A DNA stretch of 64,000 nt from positions 135,947,094 to 136,011,093 of the forward strand of contig OY821519.1 in the NCBI GenBank assembly GCA_963682025.1, given 5' to 3'. Below the pieces are notes generated by a model. It searched no databases and had not been told where the DNA came from. It worked only from the letters and a program-made list of their open reading frames with translations. Every line of letters starts with the position of its first letter. Position 1 is the stretch's first letter. Of this stretch, positions 10,027-23,019 are shown one piece after another. Both the position numbers and the translations under genes were made by a program. This stretch comes from Cordilura impudica. Taxonomy: Eukaryota; Arthropoda; Insecta; Diptera; Scathophagidae.

Positions 10027-12380
10027 ACACTATAAGTAAAATTTGAACTTTTGAAATGACACACAAAACCACCGAGACACTCCAACTAATTTTTGATCCA
10101 GTGGTATACTACGTTTTAAAAAGTTAGCTCAAAATAACGAGATATTTCGATTTTAAATTTGTAGTAGATTTAAGGTGATTTTTGATTTTATTTGAGGGAA
10201 AAACCTGCAAAAGCTCTTGTTAAATCAATTTATATATTTTTTTTCGACAAAATGTAACCGTCGAAATAATAGACATCTATTTGGAAGCAGAATTAGTTTA
10301 CCTCTTACAATTTGGGGCCATAATAATTATAATAATTTTGGGATTCGGGATTTTGGGATTGGCATCCCTATTACAAACAGATGCTACAACATATATATCA
10401 AAGATCAGTGCTTTTTAACATCACTTTAACTTCAAATTTAGTGTGACAACTTGGAATTAAACTCACTTGATAAGAGAAATCTTTCTAAAAAGAATAAGCA
10501 TTTTATTGACCATTTTGAAAAAATAGAAAAATGAGTGACGAAAAATGCAGATCACATTGCGAAAAATTAAATATGTTTTGTTTTGTTGGTGGAAAATTTA
10601 CACCGAAAAAACATCGACGACATTTGGTTGAAGATGCCCTCAAAGCTTACAATCATTATTTTTTTGTTATCCCCGCTGGAGAAATGCGAAATGTTGATCA
10701 AGCACCTGAATTTACGTGCATCACATGTTTAGTGCATTAAACAAATGGTAGAAATTACGGCCATATTCGATGCCATTTGGACTTCTAATGATATGGACCG
10801 ATCCAGGGGAACCTGATCCTGAAAATTGCTACGCGTGCAAGAACGATGTGTATGGTCTCAATTGAAACAGTAAGTTCACTTAGATAGATTATATATCGAA
10901 TACACAATATTTTATTCGTATAGAACGATCCGGTTTTATATACCAAGGTGTGCCAAGTGCGCCCACGTACCAGTTCCACACAGTGATGAATTGCCTGTCC
11001 CAGTACATCCATCGATACTGCGTCCTATGAAGTACAATCACAAACTTCAGCCAGTTACAAAATATCCATCATTAATTTCGCAGGAACATTTAGATAGAAT
11101 CGTTCGAAATCTAAAGCTATCTCAAAATAATGCAATGACTTTGGCTTCGGAACTAAGAAGCGTCATCGTGCTGGCACTAGGTGTAAAAGTTACATCTTAC
11201 AAATACCGGCAAGAACCATATATGCCTTATTTCATGCTTTCCGAGGATGCAGCTTATGCATATTGTCAAGATATTCCCGGTTTAATGAATGAAAAGGGAC
11301 TCTGCAACTATAATCCATCTTTATGGCGTATTTTCATAGACTCTTCAACCAGAAGCTTAAAAGTAGTCTTGCTATTTGAAAACAGCAGCGTTAAACCAGT
11401 GCCATTGATGTATGCTCTTGGAATGCATGAGTCGTATGATACCACGAAATTAATTCTGGAACGCATCAGTTATGACGAACACAATTGGCGCGTAAATTGT
11501 GATTTTAAGGTTCTTTCACTGTTAGCTGGAATGCAAACTGGCTATACAAAGTACATGTGATTTTTTGGAAATAGGACAGCCGTGCAAAATGCAATCAGTA
11601 CGAAAAGCGAGATTGGCCAAAACGCGATTCGCAAGTTGTTGGCGAATTTAATGTTATTCGTCCACCATTGATCCCGCTTCAGAAAATAATGCTTCCGGAT
11701 CTTCATATCAAGCTGGGAGTTGTAAAGAAATTTTTAAGGCGTTTGGTTCGCGTTAACGAAAATGCATTACCATAGTTGAAAAACAACGCTTTTCCAAAAT
11801 TAGCAATTGAAAAATTAAAAGAGGGTAATTTTGTGTAACTAAAAGTGTGTGACTGCAATATATTTGATTATATTGACAACATGTTGAAGTCTTTCGACAA
11901 ACTTGACGTTAATATGTCGTTGAAAATCCACATGTTACATGCACATTTCGATTTTTACGAAAGACAATTGTCCACAGAAACAGACGAAACTGGCGAAAGA
12001 TTTCATCAACCTATAATGGCATTCGAAGACCGTTTCGCTGGAAAAAGAATAGACTCAATGGTTGCTGATTTCTGCTGGTCGATTGCAAACAAAGAGTAAA
12101 AGTTGAATAAATCCAAAAAAATTTATAAATATAGTTCCATGTCCGCTTGAAAATGGACGTCCATTATTTCTAGATATAAGTTTTGATTTTAAACAAGTTT
12201 TTAAAGTTTTTTCATTCAAATAAAATCAAAAATCGCCTTATATCTACTAGAAATAAATCGAAATATCTCGTGATTTTGAGCTAACTTTTCAAAACGGGGT
12301 ACACCACTGGATTCTACGATCCATAATTAGGTTGACGTGTCTCGGCATTTTGGTGTGTCATTTTCACCTACTTACAGTGT
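10027..12380 (+). mobile_element. DNA transposon with ~165-bp terminal inverted repeats, superfamily not assigned
   Basis: The left arm (10027-10202) and right arm (12215-12380) are inverted copies. Shared words are ACACTRTAAGTA at the tips, AAATGACACAC, CCGAGACAC, TTAGCTCAAAAT, GAGATATTTCGATTT and GGTGATTTTTGATTTTATTTG or close variants. The interior holds one decayed gene. No unambiguous target duplication is visible; TA lies next to both tips but the tips differ by one base. It sits in the transporter intron between visible exons 3 and 4. Confidence 0.75.
10531..12099 (+). pseudogene. putative transposase of an unassigned arthropod transposon-like family, broken
   Basis: Readable pieces run in order. 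10531-10740 holds a cysteine-poor version of an N-terminal zinc-binding region. A further piece contains MPFGLLMIWTDP and CYACKNDV (about 10770-10850). 10991-11560 holds WRIFIDSSTRSLKVVLL, NWRVNCDFKVLSLL and GMQTGYTKY. 11845-12099 holds NMSLKIHMLHAHFDF, GERFHQ and MVADFCW. I recognise the pattern from many arthropod hypothetical proteins. The acidic residues in FIDSS, CDFK and GERFHQ are spaced like a D-D-E triad (inference). At least four stops or frame breaks are present, including TGA at 11558. Confidence 0.6.
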
Positions 12381-12573
12381 TATGAGTGTCGGAACAAAAG
12401 TTTAAATTTGGTAGGCAGTTTTTTAAATAAGTACAATATTATTCAAAATTAACTGCTGTATTTTAAAGACGCAAAAACCAAAATGAAAAAAAAAAACAAA
12501 ACATAAATTTACTTTAAAATTTAGTTAAAGATGCTAAATCTGGCACTAATTTGGCATCACGGGTTATACTTAC

Positions 12574-12695
12574 GTCGCTATCGGTACTATACACTTAAAA
12601 GATGGTGGTCCTTCTTGAAAGCCTACTGTCATGGCTTGGGAGAACGTTAAATATGGAACACGTTTTCTTTTACACAACACATACATTGAATCAAT
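12574..12695 (-). CDS. SLC36/PAT amino acid transporter, third exon visible
   Basis: The exon encodes IDSMYVLCKRKRVPYLTFSQ, then AMTVGFQEGPPSFKCIVPIA. The LCKR+R.P.L......A...GP motif is the cytoplasmic loop after helix 2 in SLC36 proteins. It begins after ..GTTACAG in phase 0 and ends at GTAAGT with two bases of a codon, exactly what the neighbouring exons need. Its upstream partner exon ends at 51904, 39.2 kb away. Confidence 0.87.
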
Positions 12696-13799
12696 CTGTA
12701 ACGAAACAATAAAATATTCAAGAACTTATTTTTATATTGGAATTAGATCTCGACAATTGATTTTATAAAAAATGTTTCTCAATATATCGTAACATTTTTT
12801 AAAGTAAATTACAAGTTTATCACCAATAGGTGCATGATCAAAAAATTCTCAAATATCAATTGAAAATAATGATTGCATATTGAAAACTGCAAATGAATGC
12901 CATGATTGTCCTTTGTGGCAATGTTTTACAACAATCTAGAGTTTGCTATGCACTTAGTAGCACTGATTAGTTGCAATCTTAATCACACAAAAACTCTCAA
13001 TTAAACAGAACATGTGAAATAAAGTGTTTTGTCAATTATTTTAGGGCAATTTTTATTTATAAATTCTAATCTTATGAAACGAAAATTTTTTTTTAAATAT
13101 CATGAGAAGAAATTGATGAAAAAAATATGTTAAATGAGTAATTTAATTTAATTTGTACTGAACATTTGTGTGATTGTGTTAAGCATATTACATTGAAGCA
13201 AATTAAGAAGAGAAAAAACATTTTTTAGATGTTGATTGTTCTTAAGAATAAGGTTACCAAAACTGCTCAAAATATCAATAAGCGAAAAAGGAAATTTAAT
13301 AATAATTTAATACAATAACAACGTAGTATAAAAGCATTTAGTACCCTCATTCTAAAGTACAGAACAATGGCATTTAAAAATTTGTTCAAATATTGCTAGA
13401 CAATTTTTATTTAGTGAATATAAAGTAAGTAAATTAACAAATTTATAATTTAATAAACACACACATAGCATTGTATAATTTTATGTATGTGTCAGTAGCA
13501 ACTTTAAATGCAATTTACTCAAAATAAAGGAAAAAATTTAAAAATCTGTAAATCTGCAAAACGGCTGAAAAGAAATACCTTTCAAATAATATACGTTTGG
13601 CCAAAATCGGAATAAAACAGTAGAACAAAACATCGGTCACAAGAAATCGCCTAGCCTATTAATATTATATATGTATAACAGTTTGACAGTTGCAAATTAT
13701 AAGCCAATAGCAACACAGTTTGCGTGACGTCACATCCAATTTTGTCTGCATGATGGCGTGACCTCTATTTATTATTTTATTATTCTTCTTTTTTATAAA
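12696..13799. other. start of the 39-kb intron, nothing recognised
   Basis: AT-rich sequence; no gene remnant, inverted terminus or tandem repeat was recognised in this part of the transporter intron. Confidence 0.45.
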
Positions 13800-14095
13800 G
13801 CAAATCAAATTGTATAGTTATTCTCAGCGTCCTTCCGTCTGTATGTCCGTCCGTCCATCTGTGTGTCCATGTAAACCCTGTAATCCATGTAAACTAGGTC
13901 GCGAATATGAATATATGTTGATGAACTTTCATCTATAAGCTTTTTTTCATTCATAGGACGATAGTTCCCATTCAAATGACCCCTATGACATCGACTTAGA
14001 TCTTAGTCAAATATGGTTAGTTTTTGTTTATTACACTCATTAATCATTAGTCCAAATATAAATCGATATAAAGCTGCTTCCCGATCTTTTCATGC
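13800..14095 (-). repeat. partial copy of the dispersed ACAAGTAAG repeat family
   Basis: It shows the family's internal landmarks in reverse orientation: CCGTCCGTCCATCTGTGTGT, CCATGTAAACC, GGTCGCGAATATGAATATA, ATGACCCCTATGACATCGAC and GCTGCTTCCCGATCTT. Both family ends are missing. Confidence 0.7.
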
Positions 14096-14317
14096 TTGTT
14101 TTTTATATGTTTTTACAGAAATTTTAGCATTATGTATGCTTTTAAGCATCGCCATAACCTTAGTTTTTAGGATTAATTGAAAAAAAAAATTGCACCTTGT
14201 GTAATTTTAAAAGGTTGTATATGAAAAATTGTAACATTTTATTGTTCTTTAAATATATAAGAAAATTCTAAACTTCCTTGATCGAATTTACTACTTTCGC
14301 TTTATGCCATGTATCAA

Positions 14318-14565
14318 CTACACACACAGAAAACAGTTTCATTGTGGCTACCGAATTTATACCCAACCGAATTGCAGTGATGTAAATAACCGAATTTCGA
14401 GTTAATTAGAATCACAATTCTGTTGTCATAACATATGCTATTTCATCACAATAGAAAATGGCTATGTGGTATAAAATGGTATAAAATTTATGTTGACTCG
14501 ATCAAAAATACAGTTGTTAAGCTTTAGAATAATTCGGTTGTTACATTTTTTTTCTCTGTGCAGCA
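14318..14565. mobile_element. small MITE-like element
   Basis: The left end ACACACAGAAAACAGTTTC..CTACCGAATT is mirrored by AATTCGGTTGTTACA..TCTCTGTGCAG at the right. No coding sequence. A similar left end (ACACACAGAAAAAAG..GGAATTCGGTT) occurs at 63078. Confidence 0.5.
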
Positions 14566-15844
14566 CATCAATTTTTTCAATCTTTTTTTCAACTATTACC
14601 GAAGAAACTTATTTTTTCACTACTTAAGATGTTTTTCAAAGAATCGATTTTACTTCGACCTCAAATAGGGCTGTTTTGGAGATTGTTGCTATTTATTACA
14701 AAACGAACTATAAGATGTTGAAACCGCTCTTAAGTTTTTCTGAAGTAATGTATTGTCGCTAAGTCAGGCCAGAGTATTGGTGTCTTTCCAAATTTGTCAA
14801 TTTTTTTATTTGAATATTTATTGAACCTCCCGTTAAATACTAAGTAAATACTGGACTTCGGAATTTTGTTTCAAATCGCATTTGGCATATTTACCCATCC
14901 AATAAAATAAAGGCTTTAAAATTCCTTAATTGCGAACTTCATAACATCCTGGCTCAAATTTTACTACCTTGTTCTATCTCATCATTCCGATTTGATAGTT
15001 TTATAACTTTGTATCATAAGTACGATTGTATAATCTAACACCAAGATACTTTAAATAAATAAATAAAAGTATCAATAACGATACAAATTGTTCCAAGCAT
15101 GCTTTGTACTGATCGAATATTATTTGAACAACACATATTTAATTGAGTGTATTCAGTACAGCAATACGATCATTTATGATACTGAAAGAAATAAATATAT
15201 ATTTAACTTAGAATAAGCTAGAACGACTAAGATATATAATAAAATCAGATTCAAATTAAACTTAAAAGCGACGTGCTCATTATTCATTTGGACTTAAAAC
15301 ACCACATGTCGGATTTAATCCTGCTTACTCACTTTGTTGTACCAGAGAATCTTGAATATTCTGAAAATTAGCAGTATACCAAAAATCAGCAGTATGACAG
15401 AAGTCAGCAATAATGGAAAGCGGCAGAATACAAATTATTGGTAACATTGAAAAAAGAAAGCAAAAACAACAAAAAAAGAAAATCCAGATAGTGCATGAGC
15501 ATGTCTGAATGACCAATTTTATCTAGTTTTCTTGATTTTTTACCACATTTTTTCCCATGTGAATTTTGATTTTAAATTTATTTTTTTTAACTGAAAGAAA
15601 GAATATCATTTATTTATTTGTAGAACCGAAAAATATGACAATTTGTACTTGAATAAGTACAGTAGTATTACCAATAATGGTTATGGTAGCAATAATAATA
15701 TTATTGACAAGGAGGATAGTGTATAGTATTGAAAGTTGTTCAGAGAACATAATGACAAAAATTTAATTTGATGAGCAAAATATTCAATTGATAAAAAAAA
15801 TTGTAAGGAAAAAATTATAACTAAATAAAAAAATATATATATAT
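14566..15844. other. intron sequence, nothing recognised
   Basis: AT-rich sequence between a MITE and the left end of LTIR-1. No exon, transposon protein or clear repeat seen. Short open frames here lack any family signature. Confidence 0.45.
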
Positions 15845-16490
15845 GGGGCGTTTCATGTCAAGTGACACAACTTCTGAAACCGGATCGGGATGATTTGCAC
15901 TAAGGTTTGTTCCTAGGACAGTAGTTTAGACACAATTTTTCAACAAGATGGGTCAAGAAATCTCTGAGCTAGAGAGGGTCAAAATTTGACATTTTGGGCA
16001 AATAGGTGTTTTTTCTCATCCCTGTAATTTTTTACCTATTGGTCTTAGCAAAATTTGTCCTAAATCGGACAAATTTAAAAAAATAAAAATTTTTTTCGAC
16101 TTCTTTGCAAAATCAAAAATTTTTTCAACTTTTTTTTCAAAAATTTTTTTTACTTTTTTTTGCTCAACTGAAAGCTTAGACTTTTCCTTTAAGATCTTTT
16201 TGGTCGCTTAGTGGGATGCGAGTGGGATATCTAAAAAAAATTGTTTGTAACTCTCAAGACAATGGTTTTTAAATTCTTAGCATATGCACTAATTTGAATT
16301 TTTTACCTATTAGTGTGTAAGTGTTTCTAAAATCTTAAAAATAAAACGTATACTAAGAATTTAGACAAATTATACTTTCCAACGGTATGTAACATAACTA
16401 ACTAAAATTTCATACCTTCGCAATTTGTTAACCTCAGGAAATGAATCACTATTTTTCTATAGAAATGTTTAAAAAATTATTTTTTTTTTA
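15845..16490 (+). repeat. LTIR-1 left outer inverted-repeat arm
   Basis: Words such as TCAACAAGATGGGTCAAGAA, GGGTCAAAATTTGACATTTT, ACCTATTGGTCTTAGCAAAA, TTAGCATATGCACTAATT, TAAAAATAAAACGTATACT and AAATTTCATACCTTCG are found in reverse complement, with modest divergence, in 30240-30797. The inner edge runs into the (AAT)n tract. Confidence 0.85.
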
Positions 16491-16493
16491 TTT

Positions 16494-16982
<489 letters not shown>

Positions 16983-17533
16983 TGTAATAAAGTATGTTCT
17001 TTATTTTAATTATTAAGCAAGTATGTATTTTTTAAAAAGTAATAGTTCTGGTTCGAACAAGGCTGATTAATCGCCAGTATTCGCCCTCAGAACATTTATA
17101 TTTACTTAACACAATGGTCTATGCAGATCCTCTTGTGTTTGAGTGTTTTGGAATTTTTTTAAAAAAAACACACTGCTTTTATTATTCTAATTTGATCTTT
17201 ATTATTCAAGTGCCAAAATAAGAATGAATGATGTTACCGTGAGTATTTGCTTAGCTAGGTTTTTACAAAATCATATTGGTCGTCTAGTATGTAAAGGAGA
17301 GCGTAATAATTATAATGGATAAAGGAAAATGAGAATGACATTTACTAATAATTTAAATGACTCTCTTAGTGATGCTAAATAACACAATGGATATTAAAAC
17401 TCATGGTTACTTGGTATTCAAAAATTTAAGAAAATACAATTCAGTTAGTTAAAAGGTAATTGTGAAAAGAAATAAAAATAATAATAATGATTTCATTTAA
17501 TATAATAAAATAATATAAATATAAGCTGTTACA
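16983..17533 (-). repeat. 3' LTR of the gypsy-type element
   Basis: 551 bp, starting TGTAATAAAG and ending GCTGTTACA on the plus strand. It matches 26684-27235 almost base for base. Confidence 0.95.
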
Positions 17534-17558
17534 ACCTCCCCCTCTGGTGCATTAATCG
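17534..17558 (-). promoter_or_regulatory. polypurine tract for plus-strand priming
   Basis: On the sense (minus) strand AGAGGGGGAGGT directly abuts the 3' LTR, the position of the polypurine tract in LTR retroelements. Confidence 0.7.
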
Positions 17559-17588
17559 TCCCGATGATGCAACCAGGATTCTAGTCTC

Positions 17589-18749
17589 CTACATTTTCCT
17601 TAGCCGCAAGGATCTTCTTAGAGTTGTTAAATTGTTGTCAGCCTTCTGCTGCTCAATGACTTCTTGGTTGTTGTTTGGTCGTCTCTTGTTGCATACAGAT
17701 GTGTTGTTGCATTGATTGTTGTTTACTTGCATGGTGTGTTGGTTGTTGTTTAGTTGCATGTTGGTGTGTTGGTTGTTGTTTAATTCCATATTGGTGTGTT
17801 GGTTGTTGTTTAATTGCATGTTGTTGCGTTGATTGTTGTTGAGGTGTTTGTTTCTTGGACGACCTCGGTTTCGAATTAGGTAAATTGGAGTTCCAGATTC
17901 GCCTTCATATGGTGTTAGCGCTGATAAATGTAATGTTGCTAGTGGAGTGCTTGGTTCATTTACTGATGCAATCGTAAAACAGGATGACCCTTTCTTCTGT
18001 ATGACCACATATGGACCATCTCTTCGAGGTGTGAATTTGGAAGTTATTCCCTCTTTTGCTTTACTAAGTATATGTGTTGCTACTAGAACCTTATCGCCAA
18101 TATTTATATCTTTCGCTGGTTTTCGTTTAAGATCCGCTAAAGCTTTGTTTCGATCTTGCATTTTGATTTGAATTTCATTCGCCATTTCTAAGTAATCTGC
18201 AAGTTTTAAAAGATGAGGTGTGATTTGTGGAATAAAATTTTCCGATTTAATTATAGCTTTAAAATCAAAATGTACTTCAGTTGGAGTTCTAAGCTCTCGT
18301 CCAAATGTCAAAAATGCAGCCGTATATCCAGTGCTATCACATTTTGCAGTATTCATAGCAAATCTTATAGCTGGTAGCATTACGTTCCATTTTGTATGAT
18401 CTTTTCTGACGCAAATTGAAAGTTGAGTTTTTAAATCGCGATTTTTTCTTTCCACAGGGTTAGCCTCTGGGTGATAAATTGGGGTAAAAGTTTGTGTTAT
18501 TCCCAAACAAAATGTTAATTTTTGCAGCAAAGCAGATATGAACTGTGTGCCATTATCAGTATGTAATCTTCGGGGCATGCCATATCTTAAAATGACTTCG
18601 TTAAGAAAAGTCAGAGCGCAGTTTTCAGCAGACGCCTCTTTTAATGCAAATAGTTCTACCCATCTACTACAAATGTCTTCTACGATCAGGATCCATTGGT
18701 ATCCTTCTACAGTTTTAGGTAAAGGTCCAAAGAGATCTACAGCAACTAT
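17589..18749 (-). pseudogene. integrase core and C-terminal part of gypsy-type pol
   Basis: This stretch follows an in-frame TAA (18750-18752) that is in the same frame as the upstream pol. It contains the first catalytic Asp in VAVDLFGPLP, the second in LHTDNGTQF, and the Glu in YHPEANPVERKNRD, the DDE triad of retroviral-type integrases that insert the DNA copy. A GPY-like segment (FTPRRDGPYVVIQK) follows. The C-terminus ends in an unusual run of asparagine-rich repeats (NNNQHTNMQL and variants) and a basic tail. Confidence 0.88.
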
Positions 18750-18752
18750 TTA

Positions 18753-18953
18753 AAATCTTCTATTACTGCTTAAAGTTTGTAATAATCCACTGGGTTTCAT
18801 GTTTGTAGGCTTATACCTTTTACATTCTTCACAGGATTTTACGTAGTTTGAAATGTCGGTTCGTATACCTGACCAATAAAATATAGGTCTGATTCGATTT
18901 AGGATCTTCTGTATACCATAATGCCCAGACATGAGGTCATCATGATATTTTTT
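18753..18953 (-). pseudogene. integrase zinc-binding segment, between two in-frame stops
   Basis: The frame continues from upstream pol past TAA at 18954-18956. It shows the HHCC-type zinc domain (H..LMSGHYGIQKIL, then CEECKRYKP), which helps integrase multimerise and bind DNA. It ends at a second in-frame TAA at 18750. Confidence 0.85.
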
Positions 18954-21946
18954 TTAAATTTCTTGACGCAGTGATTGTGGTACTACCAATTGGCCGTTTT
19001 CAGAATCTTGTTCAGAGCAATATCTGTAAAGGATACCCTCAATCATTATGTATCCACGATTTGTGTATCTTGTAACATTTTCATCATCGTTTTCAAAAGA
19101 TGATATTATTTTCATCAATTCTTCATCTTCTAATTGAGCATTACGAAACTCTTCTAATCCTTTTCGAGGAAAATCTATTTCTACAGTGTTGCATTCACAG
19201 GATTCAATACATAGTTCATTTTCACATGGTGGCCGCGAAAGCGTATCGGCAACAACATTTTTTTTCCCCGGAGTGTAGTTAAATGTCAAATTATAACTTT
19301 GTAATAATAATGACCATCTTGCAAGCCTACCAGTTGGTGATTTTAATGAAAATAGCCATCTTAGTAGTTGATGATCGGTAAGTATAGTAACTTTGGAACC
19401 TTCAATATATCCTCTGAATTTCTGGACAGCCCATACAACAGCTAAAGCTTCGCGTTCCGTAGTGGAATAATTTCTTTCTGCTGGAATCAAAAGGCGACTT
19501 GCGTATTCAATTGGGTGCTCGACATCCTTCTCCCCCTGCAATAGTACAGCCCCGATCGCATAATTACTAGCGTCTGTCCTTAGAAGAAACGGATCACTCT
19601 CTTTAACTTGTTGCAACACTGGTGGTGATGTTAACATTTCCTTAAGTTTTAAAAAAGACTCGTTTTCTTCCTTAGACCATTTCCAAGTAGATTTCTTTCT
19701 TGTTAGATTTGAAAGAGGTTTGGATATTTCCGCAAAATTTTTAATAACTCGTCTAAACCATGAACAAGTCTGTAGAAATGACATAAGTTGTTTGATATTC
19801 TTTGGAATGGGACGTTTCAAAATTGCTGATGTTTTTTCTGGATCTATTTTTATGCCTTCTTGTGTTAAAATATGACCCAAGTATTTTACTTCCGGTTTGC
19901 AGAAAAAACATTTATCTTTATTAAGATGAAAGCCAATCAGTTTAAGTCTTTCAAAGGTGAGATTCAAATCCCTTAAATGACTTTCAAAGTCTTTAGAACA
20001 TATTATAATGTCATCTATATATGCTAAGATAAGAACGGTTGGAAGACTTGCTCTAAACTTATCAATTACTCGTTGGAATGTTGCAGGAGCATTCTTGAGT
20101 CCAAATGGCATTCTATTAAAGACAAATATTCCAAAAGGTGTAGTAAAAGCTGTCTTAAGCTTATCTTCTTTATTTATTTCAATTTGCCAATAACCAGATT
20201 TTAAATCTAGTGTAGACATATACGGCGTTGTTTTTGCAGCATGAAGAAGATCTTCAATCCTTGGTAGCGGGTATGTGTCCGCAGTAGTTATCGAATTTAA
20301 CTTACGATAATCTACACAGAGACGTATGGAGTTATCCTTCTTCGGTATAAGAACTACAGGGAATGCCCATGGAGATTCTGTTTCTTCTATTATGCCTTTA
20401 GATAACATATCTTTTAACTCTGATTTCAATTTTTCCTTCATGGCAGGTGAAATTCTATATGGTGGATTGGTTATTGGTGCATTATTTGCAGTGTCAATTT
20501 TATGTGTTACTCCTTTTATAGGGGAGCAAATATTTTCAAAAATGTCCCCATGAGCATTTAAAACTTTTATCAATTTCTCCTTTTGGCTATCGTTGAAATG
20601 AGAATTTTGATTTTCACATATATTAAAATCGATTGCGTTTAGTTCAAACGCTTTAGTTGAAGGAGAATCGGTATCTGCTTTTCTTTTCTTCATTGGAGGA
20701 AACAAATCAGATTCATTTGGGATTTCATAATTTTGTGGTAAGGAGTCTTCAAACATTTTAGAAATACCTTTTGGTGAATAATCATTTGTTGTCGAATATA
20801 TTGATTTTAATGTTGGAGGATTTTCAAAATTATTCTTATTGTTCGATTCGAACCATGACATAAAGTCATTAATATGACCTCCATTTGCTGAAATTGATGG
20901 CTTACTATTGGCTATATTTGCCTGGCTAAGACTCAAAACGTCTTTAACCTTAGATGGCTTTGATTTAAATTGAAAAATTTTTTGGGGTTCATCCTTAAAA
21001 TGCCACGTTCTTTGGGCTAGATCCATTACAATTCCAGCTTGCTCCAAAAAGTCAATGCCGAGTAAAGTTCTATTACCTTTAGCTTTTGGGAGGCAAACAA
21101 AGCGAATGCGCTTTATGCGATTACCTATTGAAACATGTACTATAGTGGAATATACATTTTCTTTTCTTGATATTCCATCGGCCAATGTTATTTCTGCAAG
21201 TACCGATTGAAATTTAACCTGCTTTTCTTGCAATTTTTTATATAAATAGTAACCAGCTATGCTCGTTCTGGCAGCTGTGTCTAGGTATGCTTCACCTTTT
21301 AACCCAATAACAGTTATTTCCACAGTAGGAACATTCCGACCGACTACCGTCGTTTGGATACTATTGAATGACATTTCTTTAGGGCTTTCCAATACGTTTT
21401 TATAGTTACAAGTAGGGCAATTTGATCTATAGAAACCTACAGCACCGCAGCCATAGCAATTAAGTTTGCTTTCTTCAGGTTTTTTCTTTTTTTCTAACTC
21501 TAGACGTTTATAGCATACCTCTGCTGTGTGGTTTTTCTTTCTGCAAAAAGAGCACTTAACCTGAGAATCAGTTTTATATTCTGCTGGTTTGGTAAATGAA
21601 TCAGAATTATTCTCCCTGTTCAATAGTTCAATGTCACGAGCTTTTGACAGCAAATCTTTAAAAGACTGAATACTGTCTCGAGAAATTTTTTCACGGATTT
21701 TAATATTAATAAGTGAAAATACCATGTTTATTATGGTGCTCTCTGAGAGTCTTTCTTTTAATTGCGCAAACAATTGCCGTTTTCTACATATAAAACTATC
21801 TGTGGACTCAAACAACTTTTGTTTGTCCTGAAAAATTTCCGCGTATATTCTCCAGTCTGGCTTTGGAGGAGCAAATGCGCTGCGTAATAGCTCTATTGCT
21901 TCTGAAAATGAGTTGGCTTCATGCTGAACACCTTGCCACCACGACG
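18954..21946 (-). pseudogene. gag C-terminus, protease, RT and RNase H of the gypsy-type element
   Basis: The open frame starts in gag at the Transib junction (WWQGVQ) and runs through two zinc knuckles: CSFCRKKNHTAEVC, and CYGCGAVGFYRSNC, where Phe replaces the usual His. Next come the aspartic protease (YLDTAARTS), RT (LCVDYRKLN, MPFGLKNAPATFQ, catalytic YIDDI), RNase H (TDASNYAIGAVL) and the start of integrase. Gag and pol are one continuous frame of about 1000 residues, without the frameshift many gypsy elements use. It stops at TAA 18954, where integrase should continue. Confidence 0.92.
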
Positions 21947-23019
21947 CACTGTGGCTCAAATTTTGATTTCATTGGCCAAAAGTCAAATTTTTTTTTGTCA
22001 TCGATTTTTAAAATTTTTACTCCTTTTTGTAGCTTATATATCCAGATTAAGGTAGCCAAAAAATTAGATTAAACTATTGATAATTGTGGGCGTGGCATGC
22101 TGTCAAACTCAACTGTTTTTTTTAATTCAGCAAAAGGTGTTTTTTTTTTGTTTTTTATCAAAAATAAATGGTTACTACTCGCAAGCTATCATCGATATTG
22201 GCCTGCGGTCTTTTTTATAATGTTAGTAGGATTATAGTCTTTAGTTTTTGTAAGTAGTCACAGTTCTAACGTTTGATATTAGGGGCGTTATGAAATATTT
22301 ATGAAACCACTATATTTTTCTCAAATTTAAACTTTAGTGGAATAGAACTTCTAAAGGAAGTAAGGGAACAAGAAACGTATACCACCCGGAGAAAGGCGAA
22401 TGTATCCTGTTTAATCCGATATATACTTTTGCACCCCCCACGAGCCCCCGGTAGAACACTTTTTTCATTTTAATGAAATTACTCTAAAAAAATTACTCTA
22501 AAAAAAATTTTGTTTTTTTACTTTAGACTACGTAAAAGTAAAATAATGAAATAAAATACCTGCGAAAGGGTTTATTGGCTTTGTTTTGATCAGCAAAAAA
22601 ATAAGTCATAAAATGATCACAATAGGTTCTACAGTAAACAAATGATCTCTTTCTTAATTTACCTGTTGTTAAATTTAAGGGTCAACCAAAGTCATAAACA
22701 ATTTTATAAGTTTGTCAATAATCGCGGCACTAAACCACTAAAGATAAAAAACCACCCCATATTGGCGAGAAACTAATTAGTTTTACCTGATATTGAAGTC
22801 TGGATAACAAGTGCAGTTTTGTTCAATTTAAGTACTACCTGCTATGAAATTAAAGATCAATGTGTGAATAACATGTACCTAAAAATGTATAAAATGACGG
22901 ATTCTATAAGGGATTACTCAATAATAAGTTAATACTTCAAGTGTACGGACGTATATTCGCAAGTGATAAAAAGTGATAAAAAAGTGATAACAGACGCAAA
23001 TAAAAATATTGAGAAAAAT

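Noticed and set aside
13690..13760. TGACGTCA palindrome as a regulatory (CRE-like) site
   Set aside because: A single short motif in intronic AT-rich DNA with no promoter context.
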